A stretch of 64,000 nucleotides of DNA from Enterococcus sp. 9E7_DIV0242 (GCF_002140975.2 NZ_CP147247.1:1364001-1428000); one strand, 5' to 3'; numbered from the stretch's first letter, positions 1 through 8,958 are shown. Notes: generated by a model from the sequence alone, not told the origin. Numbers and translations are program-made.

Positions 1-283
1 TCTACGATCCATTCAAAATACATTTTTTTGTATATTGAGGAATAAAAAATAAAGTATTTATAAATACAATCGAAGTATAAAACATCTACAGCCAAAATGC
101 AACCCTTTTCATGGAAAATAATGAGTTTACTTTGGCCCTATATGAATGACAATTTTTAATATCTAAATAAAATTTAAATCAAACTTATTATCCGAATAAA
201 CTTGCAATATACATCTGTAAACGATATTATTACATCCGTAAAAAACACTTTTTCAAACAAAAAGAATACTAAGGAGCTTTTAA

Positions 284-1168
284 ATGAATAACGGTTTAAC
301 GAAATTTCTCGACTACGGTGAAGGTGAAATTATTACAGACAATTTTGTTATTAAAGATAATTTATTAAAATTTGATGATTTCACATTACAAATCAGTAAC
401 GTTTCACATTTGTATGCAGGAAAAAGAATATTAAAAATACCAAATGTTTTATTCATCATTTTTGTTATCTCATTACTTATTGTTTTTGTACAACCCATTA
501 TTGGATTAATCGGTATGGCTCTTTCCGGCTATGGGATATTTCGAATCTATCAAAACTATAGTAATAGTAAAATGTATTTACAGTTCAATCTTAACTCAGG
601 TACAAGCTACTTTATCAATTTTAAGGATGAAGAGTTTCTGGATGAGGTACGCGCAATGATAGAAGCCGCTTTTAATAACAAACACATGTCTTCTACCATA
701 AATGTTGCTGAACAAAAAATTATTAATGGAGATCATCACATCGTACAGGGAGATAATGCGAATATCAACTCAGGTACTCAAAAGGACGCTGTTATTAACT
801 CCCATAATTCTGACAGTTTTAATACAACAGATGATCACTCCTCTGTTACTGTAGGAGATATTCAAAATAGTGCTATCCATTCTTCTTCTTTTGGAAATAA
901 GAACACTATTCAAACAGAAACAGAAATCGATGGCTCTTATAACTGGACAGCGATTGAAGCAGCGTTACAAGCAGTAATCGCAACAATAAAAATTGATTCT
1001 CCTGTAAAAGTTGCAAGTGTTGAAGCTTTAGCAGCTGCTCAACAAAGAAATGAGAAACAATTTGAAGTAACTGTTAAGAATAATAAAACAGAATTTCTTT
1101 CGGATCTATTCCAAAATACTGCCAGTGGCGTTTTAAGCCAGATTGTTTGTACAATTTTAGGCGTTTAA
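284..1168 (+). CDS. Unknown membrane protein with Asn/Ser/Thr-rich C-terminal half
   Basis: A 294-residue protein that I cannot assign with confidence. Residues about 1-60 form a small beta-rich N-terminal domain, about 61-90 hold one or two hydrophobic segments (FIIFVISLLIVFV, then a Gly-rich stretch), and about 140-220 are rich in Asn, Ser, His and Thr with loosely repeated INGDHH / VQGDN / INSGT elements that could form a beta-solenoid. The layout recalls DUF6232-like membrane proteins, but this is a weak guess. The ATG follows AAGGAGC with good spacing. It is monocistronic, converges on metQ, and shares a bidirectional terminator with it. The 283 bases upstream are AT-rich and hold no gene that I can see. 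Confidence 0.7.
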   Translation: MNNGLTKFLDYGEGEIITDNFVIKDNLLKFDDFTLQISNVSHLYAGKRILKIPNVLFIIFVISLLIVFVQPIIGLIGMALSGYGIFRIYQNYSNSKMYLQFNLNSGTSYFINFKDEEFLDEVRAMIEAAFNNKHMSSTINVAEQKIINGDHHIVQGDNANINSGTQKDAVINSHNSDSFNTTDDHSSVTVGDIQNSAIHSSSFGNKNTIQTETEIDGSYNWTAIEAALQAVIATIKIDSPVKVASVEALAAAQQRNEKQFEVTVKNNKTEFLSDLFQNTASGVLSQIVCTILGV

Positions 1169-1180
1169 TCATGAAAAAAT

Positions 1181-1220
1181 GAAGCACATCATCCTAGTAA
1201 TAAAAAAGGTGATGTGCTTC
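1181..1220. terminator. Bidirectional terminator between the unknown membrane gene and metQ
   Basis: Stem GAAGCACATCA paired with TGATGTGCTTC, with T-rich flanks on both sides. It serves the plus-strand gene and the minus-strand met operon. Confidence 0.8.
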
Positions 1221-1226
1221 TTCTTA

Positions 1227-2072
1227 TTATTTATCTACCGGTTTAACTGAACCATCCCATTTTTCAAGAATCCAATCTTGGATTTCTTTACTATGCAATG
1301 CGTCCACTAGCTTTTGAATTGCTTCGCTTTTTTCATCTTCTGAACGAACCGCAATAATATTTACGTATGGTGAGTTATCTGATTCCAGCAATACAGAGTC
1401 CTTCACAGGGTTCAAGCCTGCATTATAGGCAAAGTTCGCATTGATTGCTACTAGCTCAGCTTCGTCATTTTGATACGTTGTTGCTAAAAGCTCTGGATTA
1501 ATGTCATGAACAAATTTCAGATTTTTTGGATTTTTATCGATGTCTTCAAATGTCGCTGTTTCTAAATCAACACCGTCTTTGACTGTCACTAAATCTGCGT
1601 CCTGTAAAATTGTGATGATTCGTCCCCAGTCAGATTCTGAATTTGACGTAATCACTGTTGCGCCATCTTTCAAATCCTTGATATCATCGATTTGCTGAGA
1701 ATATAAGCCCATTGGTTCGATATGAATACCACCTGCATTTGCAAAATCATACCCATTGTCTTTTACCTGCAGATTGAAATATGGAATATGCTGGAAGTAG
1801 TTGGCATCGATTTCCCCGTCAGCCAATGCTTTGTTTGGCAAAATATAATCATCAAATTTCTTGATTTCTAAATTGATTCCTTCTTTTTCTAAAATCGGTT
1901 TTACTTGTTCCAAAATTTCTGCATGAGGTGTTGGTGATGCTCCGACTGTCAGAACAGTTTTATCGCCTTCCGAAGATTTAGAATCATCTGTACTGCTGTT
2001 TCCGCCCCCACATGCTGCCAAACCTAGAGTCAATGCTGCTAATGCTGCTAAACCTACTAATTTTTTCTTCAT
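1227..2072 (-). CDS. metQ: Methionine ABC transporter, substrate-binding lipoprotein MetQ
   Basis: A 281-residue NlpA/MetQ-family lipoprotein that captures methionine outside the membrane and delivers it to MetI/MetN. The signal peptide ends in LGLAAC, giving lipidated Cys21. The mature part has family motifs such as GASPTPHAEIL near the N-terminus and the NANFAYNAGL region. An upstream in-frame start would add five residues, but GGAGGA sits ideally before the ATG at 2072, so that start is used. It is the last gene of metN-metI-metQ, 18 bases after metI, and the operon is controlled by the T-box upstream of metN. Confidence 0.95.
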   Translation of the reverse strand: MKKKLVGLAALAALTLGLAACGGGNSSTDDSKSSEGDKTVLTVGASPTPHAEILEQVKPILEKEGINLEIKKFDDYILPNKALADGEIDANYFQHIPYFNLQVKDNGYDFANAGGIHIEPMGLYSQQIDDIKDLKDGATVITSNSESDWGRIITILQDADLVTVKDGVDLETATFEDIDKNPKNLKFVHDINPELLATTYQNDEAELVAINANFAYNAGLNPVKDSVLLESDNSPYVNIIAVRSEDEKSEAIQKLVDALHSKEIQDWILEKWDGSVKPVDK

Positions 2073-2090
2073 ACTTGATTCCTCCAATTG

Positions 2091-2777
2091 TTATCGTTTG
2101 TCTGTTCGTTTTGCTAAAAAGTCTCCCACACCTTGAACAATAAAAACTATAAGTAAAATAATAACTGTCGCTACAAATGTAACGGTCAGGTTATTCCGTT
2201 GATACCCTTCCTGCCAAGCCAGACCACCTAGACCACCGGCACCGATCGCTCCAGCCATCGCTGTAAAACCGATCATTGAAACCGTCGTTACGGTCAAGCC
2301 TGAGATCAAAGCAGGAATACTTTCAGGGATGATCACCTTGCGAACGATTTGCCAATAGCTGGCGCCCATCGCTTCTGCGGCTTCAATAACACCTGAATCC
2401 ACTTCTCTAAAGGCAATCTCTACTAAACGTGCATAGAATGGTGCTGCTGAAAATACAAGTGCCGGAATCGCCGCTTTAGCGCCCAACATTGTTCCCACAA
2501 GCACCTTCGTAAATGGAATCAATAATACCATCAAAATCATAAACGGTGTTGATCGGAAAATATTACTGATGATCGACACAACCGTGTATAGGAATTTGGC
2601 ATACGGTTTATTGTTTTTCCCAGTTGTATAAAGTAATAACCCCAACACCAAGCCGATGACTAAAACACAAACCATAGAAATCACGGTCATATAAATCGTA
2701 TCTATAAATGCCTGCTGCAACGTCTCCGTGTTGACTTTACTAAAGTCAAAATATGTTTCTGCAAAGCTCTTATCCAC
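2091..2777 (-). CDS. metI: Methionine ABC transporter permease MetI
   Basis: A 228-residue inner membrane permease with about five transmembrane segments and the EAA-type coupling motif (EAAEAMGASYWQIVRKVIIP) that contacts the MetN ATPase. Length and sequence fit MetI closely. The start codon is GTG at 2777, preceded by a very strong GGAGGTGAT site. It overlaps the end of metN by eight bases, which suggests translational coupling. The product works with MetN and MetQ in high-affinity methionine uptake. Confidence 0.95.
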   Translation of the reverse strand: MDKSFAETYFDFSKVNTETLQQAFIDTIYMTVISMVCVLVIGLVLGLLLYTTGKNNKPYAKFLYTVVSIISNIFRSTPFMILMVLLIPFTKVLVGTMLGAKAAIPALVFSAAPFYARLVEIAFREVDSGVIEAAEAMGASYWQIVRKVIIPESIPALISGLTVTTVSMIGFTAMAGAIGAGGLGGLAWQEGYQRNNLTVTFVATVIILLIVFIVQGVGDFLAKRTDKR

Positions 2778-3804
2778 GATGGATCACCTCCACCCCTACT
2801 TCTTTTTCTTGGAAGAACGCCAATGTCTTTTCAACTTCAGCCTCATCTCCTGTAAGCATCACAGTCAACGAACCGAAAGCTCCTTCTTTTGCTTGTTGGA
2901 CCTTGCCGTGAACAACATTAATGTCTACAGCGTATTGACGAATTGCTTGAGAAATGACGGGTTCGTTGGCATTCTCGCCTTTGAAAAGCAACGTTGTTAC
3001 CAGTCCCTTCGGATTTTCTGCAATCAAATCAGATAACAAATCTTCTAAGTCGTCTTCCGGATCGATTTCTCGCTGGACAAAACGCTTCGTCACTTCCTGC
3101 TCTGGATGACGGAAAACTGTTAGTACATCGCCTTCTTCAACAATTTTCCCTTGTTCCATGACCGCTACCTTGTTGCAAATTTTTCTGATGACATGCATCT
3201 CATGTGTAATCAAGACAATCGTCAAATTCAACTCTTTATTGATTTCCAATAATAAATCCAATACTTCATCTGTTGTCTGCGGGTCCAGCGCACTCGTCGC
3301 CTCATCACAAAGTAGGATCTCCGGGTTATTTGCCAACGCTCTGGCAATCCCGACACGCTGTTTTTGTCCACCAGATAACTGACTTGGGTACGCTTTGCCT
3401 CGTCCTTCCAGACCAACCAGTTTCAATAATTCCTCTGCTCTCTTCAAGCGTTCCGCTTTAGGTATCCCGACAAGCTCCAACGGCAACATGATATTTTCTA
3501 AAATCGTCCGGGACCACAACAAGTTAAAATGCTGAAAGATCATCCCGATTTTCTTTCTGAAATTACGCAACTCACCAGAACCTAATGCAGTGATATCCAT
3601 ATCCTTGATGACTACCTGACCGTCTGTCGGCAGCTCCAAACCATTCAATAAACGTACAAGTGTACTTTTCCCAGCTCCGGAATAACCAACGATTCCATAA
3701 ATATCGCCCTTTTCAATCGACAGGGAAACATCATTGACCGCTGCGACTGTTCCAGATTTTCCGGCAAACTCCTTTTTGACATGACGTAACTCGATCAAAG
3801 CCAT
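2770..3804 (-). CDS. metN: Methionine ABC transporter ATPase MetN
   Basis: A cytoplasmic ATPase of about 344 residues. Visible motifs are Walker A GYSGAGKST, the signature LSGGQKQR, and Walker B ILLCDEATSALD. The C-terminal 90 or so residues form the NIL/ACT-like domain that in MetN binds methionine and inhibits transport when the cell is replete. The ATG at 3804 (MALIELRHV) is preferred here. A GTG at 3813, three codons upstream, is also possible because neither has a strong ribosome site. It is the first gene of metNIQ, directly behind a T-box leader. Confidence 0.94.
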   Translation of the reverse strand: MALIELRHVKKEFAGKSGTVAAVNDVSLSIEKGDIYGIVGYSGAGKSTLVRLLNGLELPTDGQVVIKDMDITALGSGELRNFRKKIGMIFQHFNLLWSRTILENIMLPLELVGIPKAERLKRAEELLKLVGLEGRGKAYPSQLSGGQKQRVGIARALANNPEILLCDEATSALDPQTTDEVLDLLLEINKELNLTIVLITHEMHVIRKICNKVAVMEQGKIVEEGDVLTVFRHPEQEVTKRFVQREIDPEDDLEDLLSDLIAENPKGLVTTLLFKGENANEPVISQAIRQYAVDINVVHGKVQQAKEGAFGSLTVMLTGDEAEVEKTLAFFQEKEVGVEVIHRG

Positions 3805-3860
3805 GTTTTTCACTCAACTTTCTCTCTTTGTATTCATTTCAATCATTGAACCTAGACAAT

Positions 3861-3918
3861 AAAAAAAACTTCCATCCTCCTACTGATTATAATACATATC
3901 AGTAAAAAGGACGAAAGT
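3861..3918 (-). terminator. T-box intrinsic terminator
   Basis: A long stem pairs ACTTTCGTCC...ACTGAT with ATCAGTAGGAGGATGGAAGT and is followed by eight T on the minus strand. This is the terminator that competes with the antiterminator of the upstream T-box. Confidence 0.85.
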
Positions 3919-4184
3919 ATCTCTCTCGTGTTACCACCTTTATTCACGCTCACCTCACGATGATCGCCTTAACCAGTACTTGATACAGATCATTGACCCG
4001 TCATTATCGTATACTGCGGTGCTATAACGGGCACTCCCGTAATAAGTTCACTGATTGCTCACTTATTCTGCTCTAAGACCATCTTCCATCACAATTTTGT
4101 TACCTCTTTTCAGCTAACTGAGGCTCTCTCTTCAAACATCATTATGGTGTACTCTTCTTTTCAGTGCTTTCTGATTTATCAATT
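3861..4184 (-). promoter_or_regulatory. T-box riboswitch leader, methionine specific
   Basis: A leader of about 320 bases before metN. The conserved T-box core GGTGGTAACACG (a variant of GGTGGNACCGCG) lies at 3927-3938, just upstream of the terminator. The 5' part contains a long Stem I with a purine-rich GAGAGAG stretch. The best specifier candidate is ATG at 4087-4089 in the context GTGATGGAA. Uncharged tRNA-Met would stabilise the antiterminator and switch on metNIQ. The T-box class is seen directly; the methionine specificity follows from the specifier together with the downstream genes. Confidence 0.88.
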
Positions 4185-4190
4185 GATGAA

Positions 4191-4219
4191 ATTATAGCAA
4201 TCGAACGATTGACTGTCAA
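4191..4219 (-). promoter_or_regulatory. Promoter of the T-box/metNIQ transcript
   Basis: TTGACA (4214-4219), a 17-base spacer and TATAAT (4191-4196): a perfect sigma-A promoter just upstream of the T-box. Confidence 0.9.
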
Positions 4220-4233
4220 CGATTTTCTGCTGA

Positions 4234-4554
4234 TCACTCAGAAACGTCTTCAAAAATCGCCAACCACGCGTGTGAATCATCTGGATTATCTAACAAACTC
4301 GGATCTTTATCTGCTGCTGTGTTGACTTCACGAATGGTTCCAGTCAGTGGACTGGAGAACTCGCTGACAGACTTCTCCGCTTCAAGCTCGACAAAAGAAT
4401 CGCCTTTCGTTAATTTTTGACCCACCTTGGGCAAAGTCAAAAAGCTGATGCTTCCCAGTTCTTCCTGCGCTTCGTTGGTCAATCCAACTTTATAGCCAAC
4501 AGCTGTTTTTTCTATCCATAAATAATCAACGACTACTCTGTTGTTCTCACTCAT
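4234..4554 (-). CDS. GcvH-like lipoyl-domain protein
   Basis: A 106-residue protein of the glycine cleavage H-protein fold. The lipoyl-lysine neighbourhood is conserved (ELEAEKSVSEFSSPLTG, Lys61), as is the C-terminal half. No other glycine cleavage gene is near. In Firmicutes such stand-alone GcvH or GcvH-L proteins act as lipoate relays or carriers, so a role in lipoyl transfer is more likely than glycine cleavage. It overlaps the preceding ArsC/Spx-like gene by four bases (ATGA), so the two are translationally coupled and probably act in the same redox or lipoate process. Confidence 0.85.
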   Translation of the reverse strand: MSENNRVVVDYLWIEKTAVGYKVGLTNEAQEELGSISFLTLPKVGQKLTKGDSFVELEAEKSVSEFSSPLTGTIREVNTAADKDPSLLDNPDDSHAWLAIFEDVSE

Positions 4555-4910
4555 TTTTTGAATGCTCCTTCATAATCAGACTCCTTAAAGCCATTTGAAA
4601 TGAAGTGGCCATCCTTGATTAAGATCGGACGTTTGTTCAGCATACCGTCTTTAGATAGACGTTCACTTGCTTCCTCTACAGAAAAGTCATTCACGATATC
4701 TTTCAGATTTTGTTCTCTATAGTGCCCACCACTTGTATTGAAAAAGCGACGAATCGGTAATGGACTTTCATCCATCCATTGTGTTAACTGCTCTTTTGTT
4801 GGAGGCGTTTCTATCATATCAACGATTTCATACTCTGCTCCTGCTGCATCCAGCCAAGCTTTTGCTTTCTTACAGGTTGAACATTTCGGATACCAGAAAA
4901 ATGTGTACAT
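4551..4910 (-). CDS. ArsC/Spx-family thioredoxin-fold protein
   Basis: A 119-residue member of the ArsC/Spx/YffB family with an N-terminal redox CSTC (Cys10, Cys13) in a thioredoxin-like fold and the RPIL segment typical of the family at about residues 94-97. The length fits a stand-alone arsenate-reductase-like protein. No arsenic efflux or arsR gene is near, so arsenate reduction is unproven and a thiol-redox function is equally possible. It lies 25 bases downstream of rodA and is coupled to the GcvH-like gene by an ATGA overlap. Confidence 0.85.
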   Translation of the reverse strand: MYTFFWYPKCSTCKKAKAWLDAAGAEYEIVDMIETPPTKEQLTQWMDESPLPIRRFFNTSGGHYREQNLKDIVNDFSVEEASERLSKDGMLNKRPILIKDGHFISNGFKESDYEGAFKK

Positions 4911-4935
4911 AAATGATTACCTTCTTTCCAAATAA

Positions 4936-6114
4936 TTAGTCAGCGATCCCCGCTTCTTTTTGATACTTCATTGAAAGAATCAATCCGACACCGATCATAT
5001 TCCCTAGAATAGATGAGCCCCCCTGACTGATAAACGGCAGTGGAATCCCTGTTAAAGGAAGTAGTCCGATATTCGCACCAATATTTTCAAATACGTGGAA
5101 AAGAATCATCATAATGATCCCTGTTGCCAGATAAGCATAAAACTCATTGTTCGTTTCAAAGCAGACACGAATCATTCGATAGATCAATATAAAGTATAAC
5201 AAAATGATAAAACAACTGCCAATGAAACCAAAATTTTCACCAACAACAGTAAAAATCATATCCGATTCTCGAACGGGAACATAGACATCGCTGACATTGA
5301 ACCCTTTTCCAAACAATCCACCTGATCCAATGGCTGTGATCGCCAACGCCGGTTGAAATGAACGATTTTGATCACTATGAAATGGATTCATCCACAAATC
5401 AATACGCTCAAACTGATACGCTTTAAACCCGATTTTATTCAAAAGGTCTCGGCCGGTATCTGTTGTAACCAGATAAATCATTCCGGCTCCTAGAATCAAT
5501 CCTGCTAAAAATACCGGTAAAATAATTTTCCATGAAATTCCTGACATTAAGAAAACGCCAGCAACGATTGCAATAAAAACAAGCATTGTACCAAAATCTT
5601 TTTGCAACAAAATCAGTACGATAACCGGTATCGCTACTAGTGCCATCTTACCAATCAATAGACCGTCTGTCTTCAATGTTCGATCTCGGTATTTGACGTT
5701 GTGCATCGTCACAACATACGCCAGCATTAAAATAAAGGCTATTTTCATCAACTCAGAAGGCTGAAAGGTTGTGCCACCAAAGCTGATCCAGTTTTTCGAG
5801 CCAGTTTGCTGTTCCAGAAAGGGGTCATAAAATTTTAACAAGAGCCCCATCATCAGTAAGCCGATCCCATAAAATATAGGGGTCAAACGCCAAAGCAGCT
5901 TTGAACTGAAATGCATGATAACAATGATACTGACCACACCGATTAGATACCATAATCCTTGCTTGATCAACATCGAGGCAATCTCAGGTCGGTTTGGGTC
6001 ATGATCCAACGCTACATATAATGAGAGTATTCCTATCAATGATAATAGAAATACCGGTAAAATCACGCCGTAGTCAATACGGTTATCTATCGTTAATTTT
6101 TTTGTTTTTTCCAT
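4936..6114 (-). CDS. rodA: Rod-shape/elongation SEDS glycosyltransferase RodA
   Basis: A 392-residue SEDS-family polytopic membrane protein (about ten helices) that polymerises lipid II together with a class B penicillin-binding protein. Visible family motifs include KNWISFGGTTFQPSELMKI, the region around the catalytic Asp (LLQKDFGT), and the C-terminal GIPLPFISQGGSS. It resembles RodA more than FtsW, because the N-terminus is short and no division cluster is near. A TATAAT at 6149-6154 with a poor -35 could be its promoter. The ArsC-like and GcvH-like genes follow on the same strand. Confidence 0.9.
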   Translation of the reverse strand: MEKTKKLTIDNRIDYGVILPVFLLSLIGILSLYVALDHDPNRPEIASMLIKQGLWYLIGVVSIIVIMHFSSKLLWRLTPIFYGIGLLMMGLLLKFYDPFLEQQTGSKNWISFGGTTFQPSELMKIAFILMLAYVVTMHNVKYRDRTLKTDGLLIGKMALVAIPVIVLILLQKDFGTMLVFIAIVAGVFLMSGISWKIILPVFLAGLILGAGMIYLVTTDTGRDLLNKIGFKAYQFERIDLWMNPFHSDQNRSFQPALAITAIGSGGLFGKGFNVSDVYVPVRESDMIFTVVGENFGFIGSCFIILLYFILIYRMIRVCFETNNEFYAYLATGIIMMILFHVFENIGANIGLLPLTGIPLPFISQGGSSILGNMIGVGLILSMKYQKEAGIAD

Positions 6115-6569
6115 CCGTCATCCCTTTTCCTTAAATCATACGCTCTTTATTATATCTTCCTTATCGTTGAAAAGAAAGTATGGACTGGAGGATTTCGAAA
6201 AAACTTTAACTCCTGTGGATCGCAAATAGGAAACACACAACAATGGAAAGAAGCTTGCGACAGTAATACCTTTCTTCACGTACCCGCTTTCTGAAAACAA
6301 AAAAAGAGGCAGAACAACGCTTCTATGAAACGTCACTCTACCTCCCTTTTATTCTTCTACTTAAACTTTGTTAATGCTTCTCTCCTCGTCAAACCATTAA
6401 ACGAATCCTATTTAGCCAGCTATTTAATAAAAGCTATTCATACAATGTCAGGCTGCCCCATTATTTACAAGTCTAGCTATTCACAAAAAAACTACTTATT
6501 AGCGAAGCCAGCCCGAAAAGCTAGAATGGTCTAACAATTGGACATACTTTAAGAAAGTAATAGCTGCTT
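6115..6569. other. Non-coding junction between rodA and the phage-like block
   Basis: About 455 bases without a convincing gene. It holds the rodA promoter region at the left and the end of the tail/lysis block at the right. A 69-codon plus-strand reading frame (6325-6534) has no ribosome site and is not called. On the minus strand a T-tract near 6482-6489 follows an imperfect stem and may end the lysis transcript. No integrase and no clear attachment repeat is seen. Confidence 0.5.
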
Positions 6570-7394
6570 CTACCCATGAAGCAAATGCTTTTTATCCCAG
6601 GCACTCAACCAGACTCGTCCACCATTTCTAAACTGTATCGGCAACCAATAATAGTTGCCACTGCCTTTCTGGCTTGATCCAGCACTGTTCACATTGATTT
6701 CAGGAATGATGAAATAACTCCCCTTTTTAGTGACTTGATCCGCGAGTACATTTCCGTTTTTATCAGTCAACGTAATGTCCGCACAAGCAATACCGTTCTC
6801 AGTCCAGTTAAATTCCGTTGGGACCAAATAATTACAGCGAACTTGCCAAATGCCATTGACATACTGTAAATCATCCACTTGGTACACTTTATTGCCGCTG
6901 GAAGCAGCTGTGTTAGGTTTTGTATTTGTCGCTCCATTTTGAATAGTCGTTTCAACAGCTTTAGTAAAGCGATAAATGGTGACCGTCGGCTTTCCATTAT
7001 GCGACCATAGTGTGTCATGGTCATTTACCGTAATCCCATTATAGCCATAGTTACAGTGGATCATCTGATCTTTAGAATCAATAAAGATTCCCGTATGTCC
7101 TGCTGCTCCACCACTGGCACCACGAGTTCCCCAGATAAAGATATCTCCCCGTTTTACATCGTAATACCCCTTTGAATTTGCAGCTACTTTCTTCCATCCT
7201 GCCGCTTCTAAATGCCCAAATAAACTATCTGTATTACCCATCATACCGGTCGGTAGAAAACCACCGGCAACTAAAGCGAAATAGACTGCACTAGAGCAGT
7301 CATAGCTGTTGGGACCCAAACGGCTGTTCATGGAGTAAGTGACCTTACCTTGGCGGTCACTCATCCATTTGATCATTTGTTCGCTATTCGCCAT
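6570..7394 (-). CDS. Endolysin, Amidase_5 / NlpC-P60-like, with C-terminal wall-binding region
   Basis: A 274-residue peptidoglycan hydrolase. Residues 1-145 match the phage Amidase_5 family (a papain-like fold), with catalytic Cys33 in YDCSSAVYF and His100 in AGHTGIF. After a Ser/Thr/Asn linker, residues about 170-274 form a separate aromatic-rich domain that probably binds the cell wall. The start follows AAGGAGC. It is the last gene of the tail/lysis transcript, directly behind the holin. The catalytic domain is strikingly similar to the N-terminus of the hub protein at 11755-14337, so one was probably copied from the other. Confidence 0.9.
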   Translation of the reverse strand: MANSEQMIKWMSDRQGKVTYSMNSRLGPNSYDCSSAVYFALVAGGFLPTGMMGNTDSLFGHLEAAGWKKVAANSKGYYDVKRGDIFIWGTRGASGGAAGHTGIFIDSKDQMIHCNYGYNGITVNDHDTLWSHNGKPTVTIYRFTKAVETTIQNGATNTKPNTAASSGNKVYQVDDLQYVNGIWQVRCNYLVPTEFNWTENGIACADITLTDKNGNVLADQVTKKGSYFIIPEINVNSAGSSQKGSGNYYWLPIQFRNGGRVWLSAWDKKHLLHG

Positions 7395-7629
7395 CTTCTT
7401 TCAGCTCCTTCAACCGCTCATCTGCTTCAATTGCAGCTGCAGTAAAGCTGTTATTTTTCCACCATGCTACTGCAGTAGAACCAATGGTGAATAGCAATGA
7501 AATAACTTGGTAAAGATCATTCTCAGCAATATCGATCGTTCCTTTACCAAGAATGGCCAGTACTTGATTGATCAAAGCAAGCATTAATACGATCGTCCGT
7601 GCGATTGTTTCTGCTGATACTTGTTTCAT
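7384..7629 (-). CDS. Phage holin, SPP1 family
   Basis: An 81-residue small membrane protein matching the SPP1-type holin family: two hydrophobic segments (around residues 10-28 and 43-58), then the diagnostic AWWKNNSFT and a charged C-terminus (DERLKELKEDGE). It would open the membrane so that the endolysin reaches the wall. An alternative start at 7635 sits too close to the AGGAG site; the ATG at 7629 has the proper eight-base gap. Its end overlaps the endolysin start by 11 bases. Confidence 0.88.
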   Translation of the reverse strand: MKQVSAETIARTIVLMLALINQVLAILGKGTIDIAENDLYQVISLLFTIGSTAVAWWKNNSFTAAAIEADERLKELKEDGE

Positions 7630-7631
7630 GT

Positions 7632-7961
7632 TCATTTCTCCTTTCGAAAGAGTGTTTTGATTTGCTGCTCATGCTTCACGAGCTTCATATTATGATCAAC
7701 TAGCTTCTCTTCGTGCGTTTCTAATTTTTCTACAACCTCTGAATGCCTTTCATGCGTCCAATTCGTTTCAGAATCAACGATATTGGAAAGATGTGTGATA
7801 GCTGCTGATAAGCTATCCAAATTTTGTTTGATTGGATCGGATATATTATCCTTGATCGCTTGATACGCTCTTTTACTGATCCACATCAGCCACGCACTAA
7901 AGGTTCCAAATAAACCGATGATCGTAGCAATTTCCGCAATGGTTAATCCAAAAATCCTCAT
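7632..7961 (-). CDS. Small membrane-anchored coiled-coil phage protein near the holin
   Basis: A 109-residue protein with one N-terminal transmembrane segment (residues about 4-26) followed by a polar helical region rich in Glu, His and Lys, probably a coiled coil. It occupies the slot where Firmicute phages carry XhlA-like or other haemolysin/holin-accessory proteins, but XhlA has its membrane helix at the C-terminus, so this is not XhlA itself. It is transcribed just before the holin. A role in lysis or in anchoring is inferred from position only. Confidence 0.7.
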   Translation of the reverse strand: MRIFGLTIAEIATIIGLFGTFSAWLMWISKRAYQAIKDNISDPIKQNLDSLSAAITHLSNIVDSETNWTHERHSEVVEKLETHEEKLVDHNMKLVKHEQQIKTLFRKEK

Positions 7962-7980
7962 AGTTCACCAACTTCCTTTT

Positions 7981-8940
7981 TTAAGCTGTTATATATGTCA
8001 TACTGATACAGTGAGTATTGCCAACTCTAAAGTTATAGGCGGTGCCTATACTCACATCACTTGTATTGACTAACATAATATCGCCATTTGTTTCAATTGT
8101 GATTGCTGTATTTGCATAGATCGCTGTGCTTGGATTCTCAGTAACCATGTTTACAGCGATTTTACTACTTGGAAACAGACTAGTATCAGAGATTCCCCCC
8201 ACTTTCATAACCGCATTCCTTGAGAATGAAAACGTTTGGATGCTCTCCAAATTTACTTGAAAAAATACTGTCCTAGCTTGTTTTACAACGCTCATTTCTT
8301 TAATTGAAAAATAACTTGTTTCATTAAAAGAAACGGCATCCGATTTATCCAAATAATCAGCAGATCCTCCGGAAATAACGATATTTCCTGACCCTAACAG
8401 TGCCTCTCCATTGATCGTTTTGATCGTCTCTCCTGAAACCAGGACATCCTGCTTCGAACGAAGGTCTGCCGAAATTCGATCATTATCGATCATGATGTTT
8501 TCACCCGCAGTCAATCGGTTCTGCTTGCTAGTCCATTCATTCTTTTCTTCTGTACTTACATGGACATTCTCATCATTTATGTGATTTTTTATTACTTCTG
8601 ACAAATCATCGATTGCTAATTCTTCTTTCAACGCAGCTTTGTCCAGATTCAAATGAACATCATAGGTACCGCTGCCTGACACCTCTATTAATCCATCACT
8701 ATTACTTACTAGCGTGGGTTGACCACTTCCACCGCTACCAGCAAGATTTAACTGAATAAATCGAGTACCATCATAGGAAAGTACCCAGACACTGTTATTT
8801 GGTAAAATGTAAGCATGGTCTCGGTTTGCCTCCTTTATATCTGATAGACTATTTACTGGGACTTCCCAAAGCCCATCATCACAAAATTCTGGAAAACTAG
8901 GTGTAGCTGAATCAGAATTACAAATTACTGGTTTTACCAT
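7981..8940 (-). CDS. Tail fibre / receptor-binding-like protein, shorter paralogue
   Basis: A 319-residue protein. Residues 1-75 are nearly the same as in the next protein (PSFPEFCDDGLWEVPV..., then RDHAYILPNN), which suggests a shared particle-attachment domain. The middle has coiled-coil-like repeats (NDENVHVSTEEKNEWTSKQN) and the tail-fibre motif SGETIKTINGEALLGSGNI. The C-terminal 120 residues are beta-rich and unrelated to the paralogue, as expected for a receptor-binding tip. Strong GGAGGG site. Position before the lysis genes fits a distal tail fibre. Confidence 0.72.
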   Translation of the reverse strand: MVKPVICNSDSATPSFPEFCDDGLWEVPVNSLSDIKEANRDHAYILPNNSVWVLSYDGTRFIQLNLAGSGGSGQPTLVSNSDGLIEVSGSGTYDVHLNLDKAALKEELAIDDLSEVIKNHINDENVHVSTEEKNEWTSKQNRLTAGENIMIDNDRISADLRSKQDVLVSGETIKTINGEALLGSGNIVISGGSADYLDKSDAVSFNETSYFSIKEMSVVKQARTVFFQVNLESIQTFSFSRNAVMKVGGISDTSLFPSSKIAVNMVTENPSTAIYANTAITIETNGDIMLVNTSDVSIGTAYNFRVGNTHCISMTYITA

Positions 8941-8958
8941 TTTTCTTCCCTCCTAGCT

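Noticed and set aside
4551..4910. Arsenate reductase in an arsenic resistance operon.
   Set aside because: No arsR, arsB or arsA nearby; the protein family includes non-arsenate redox proteins.
6413..6422. Short match GCCAGCTAT near the left edge of the phage-like block and the 3' end of tRNA-Thr, as possible attachment sites.
   Set aside because: Only nine bases match, which is expected by chance in this AT-rich DNA, and no integrase is present.
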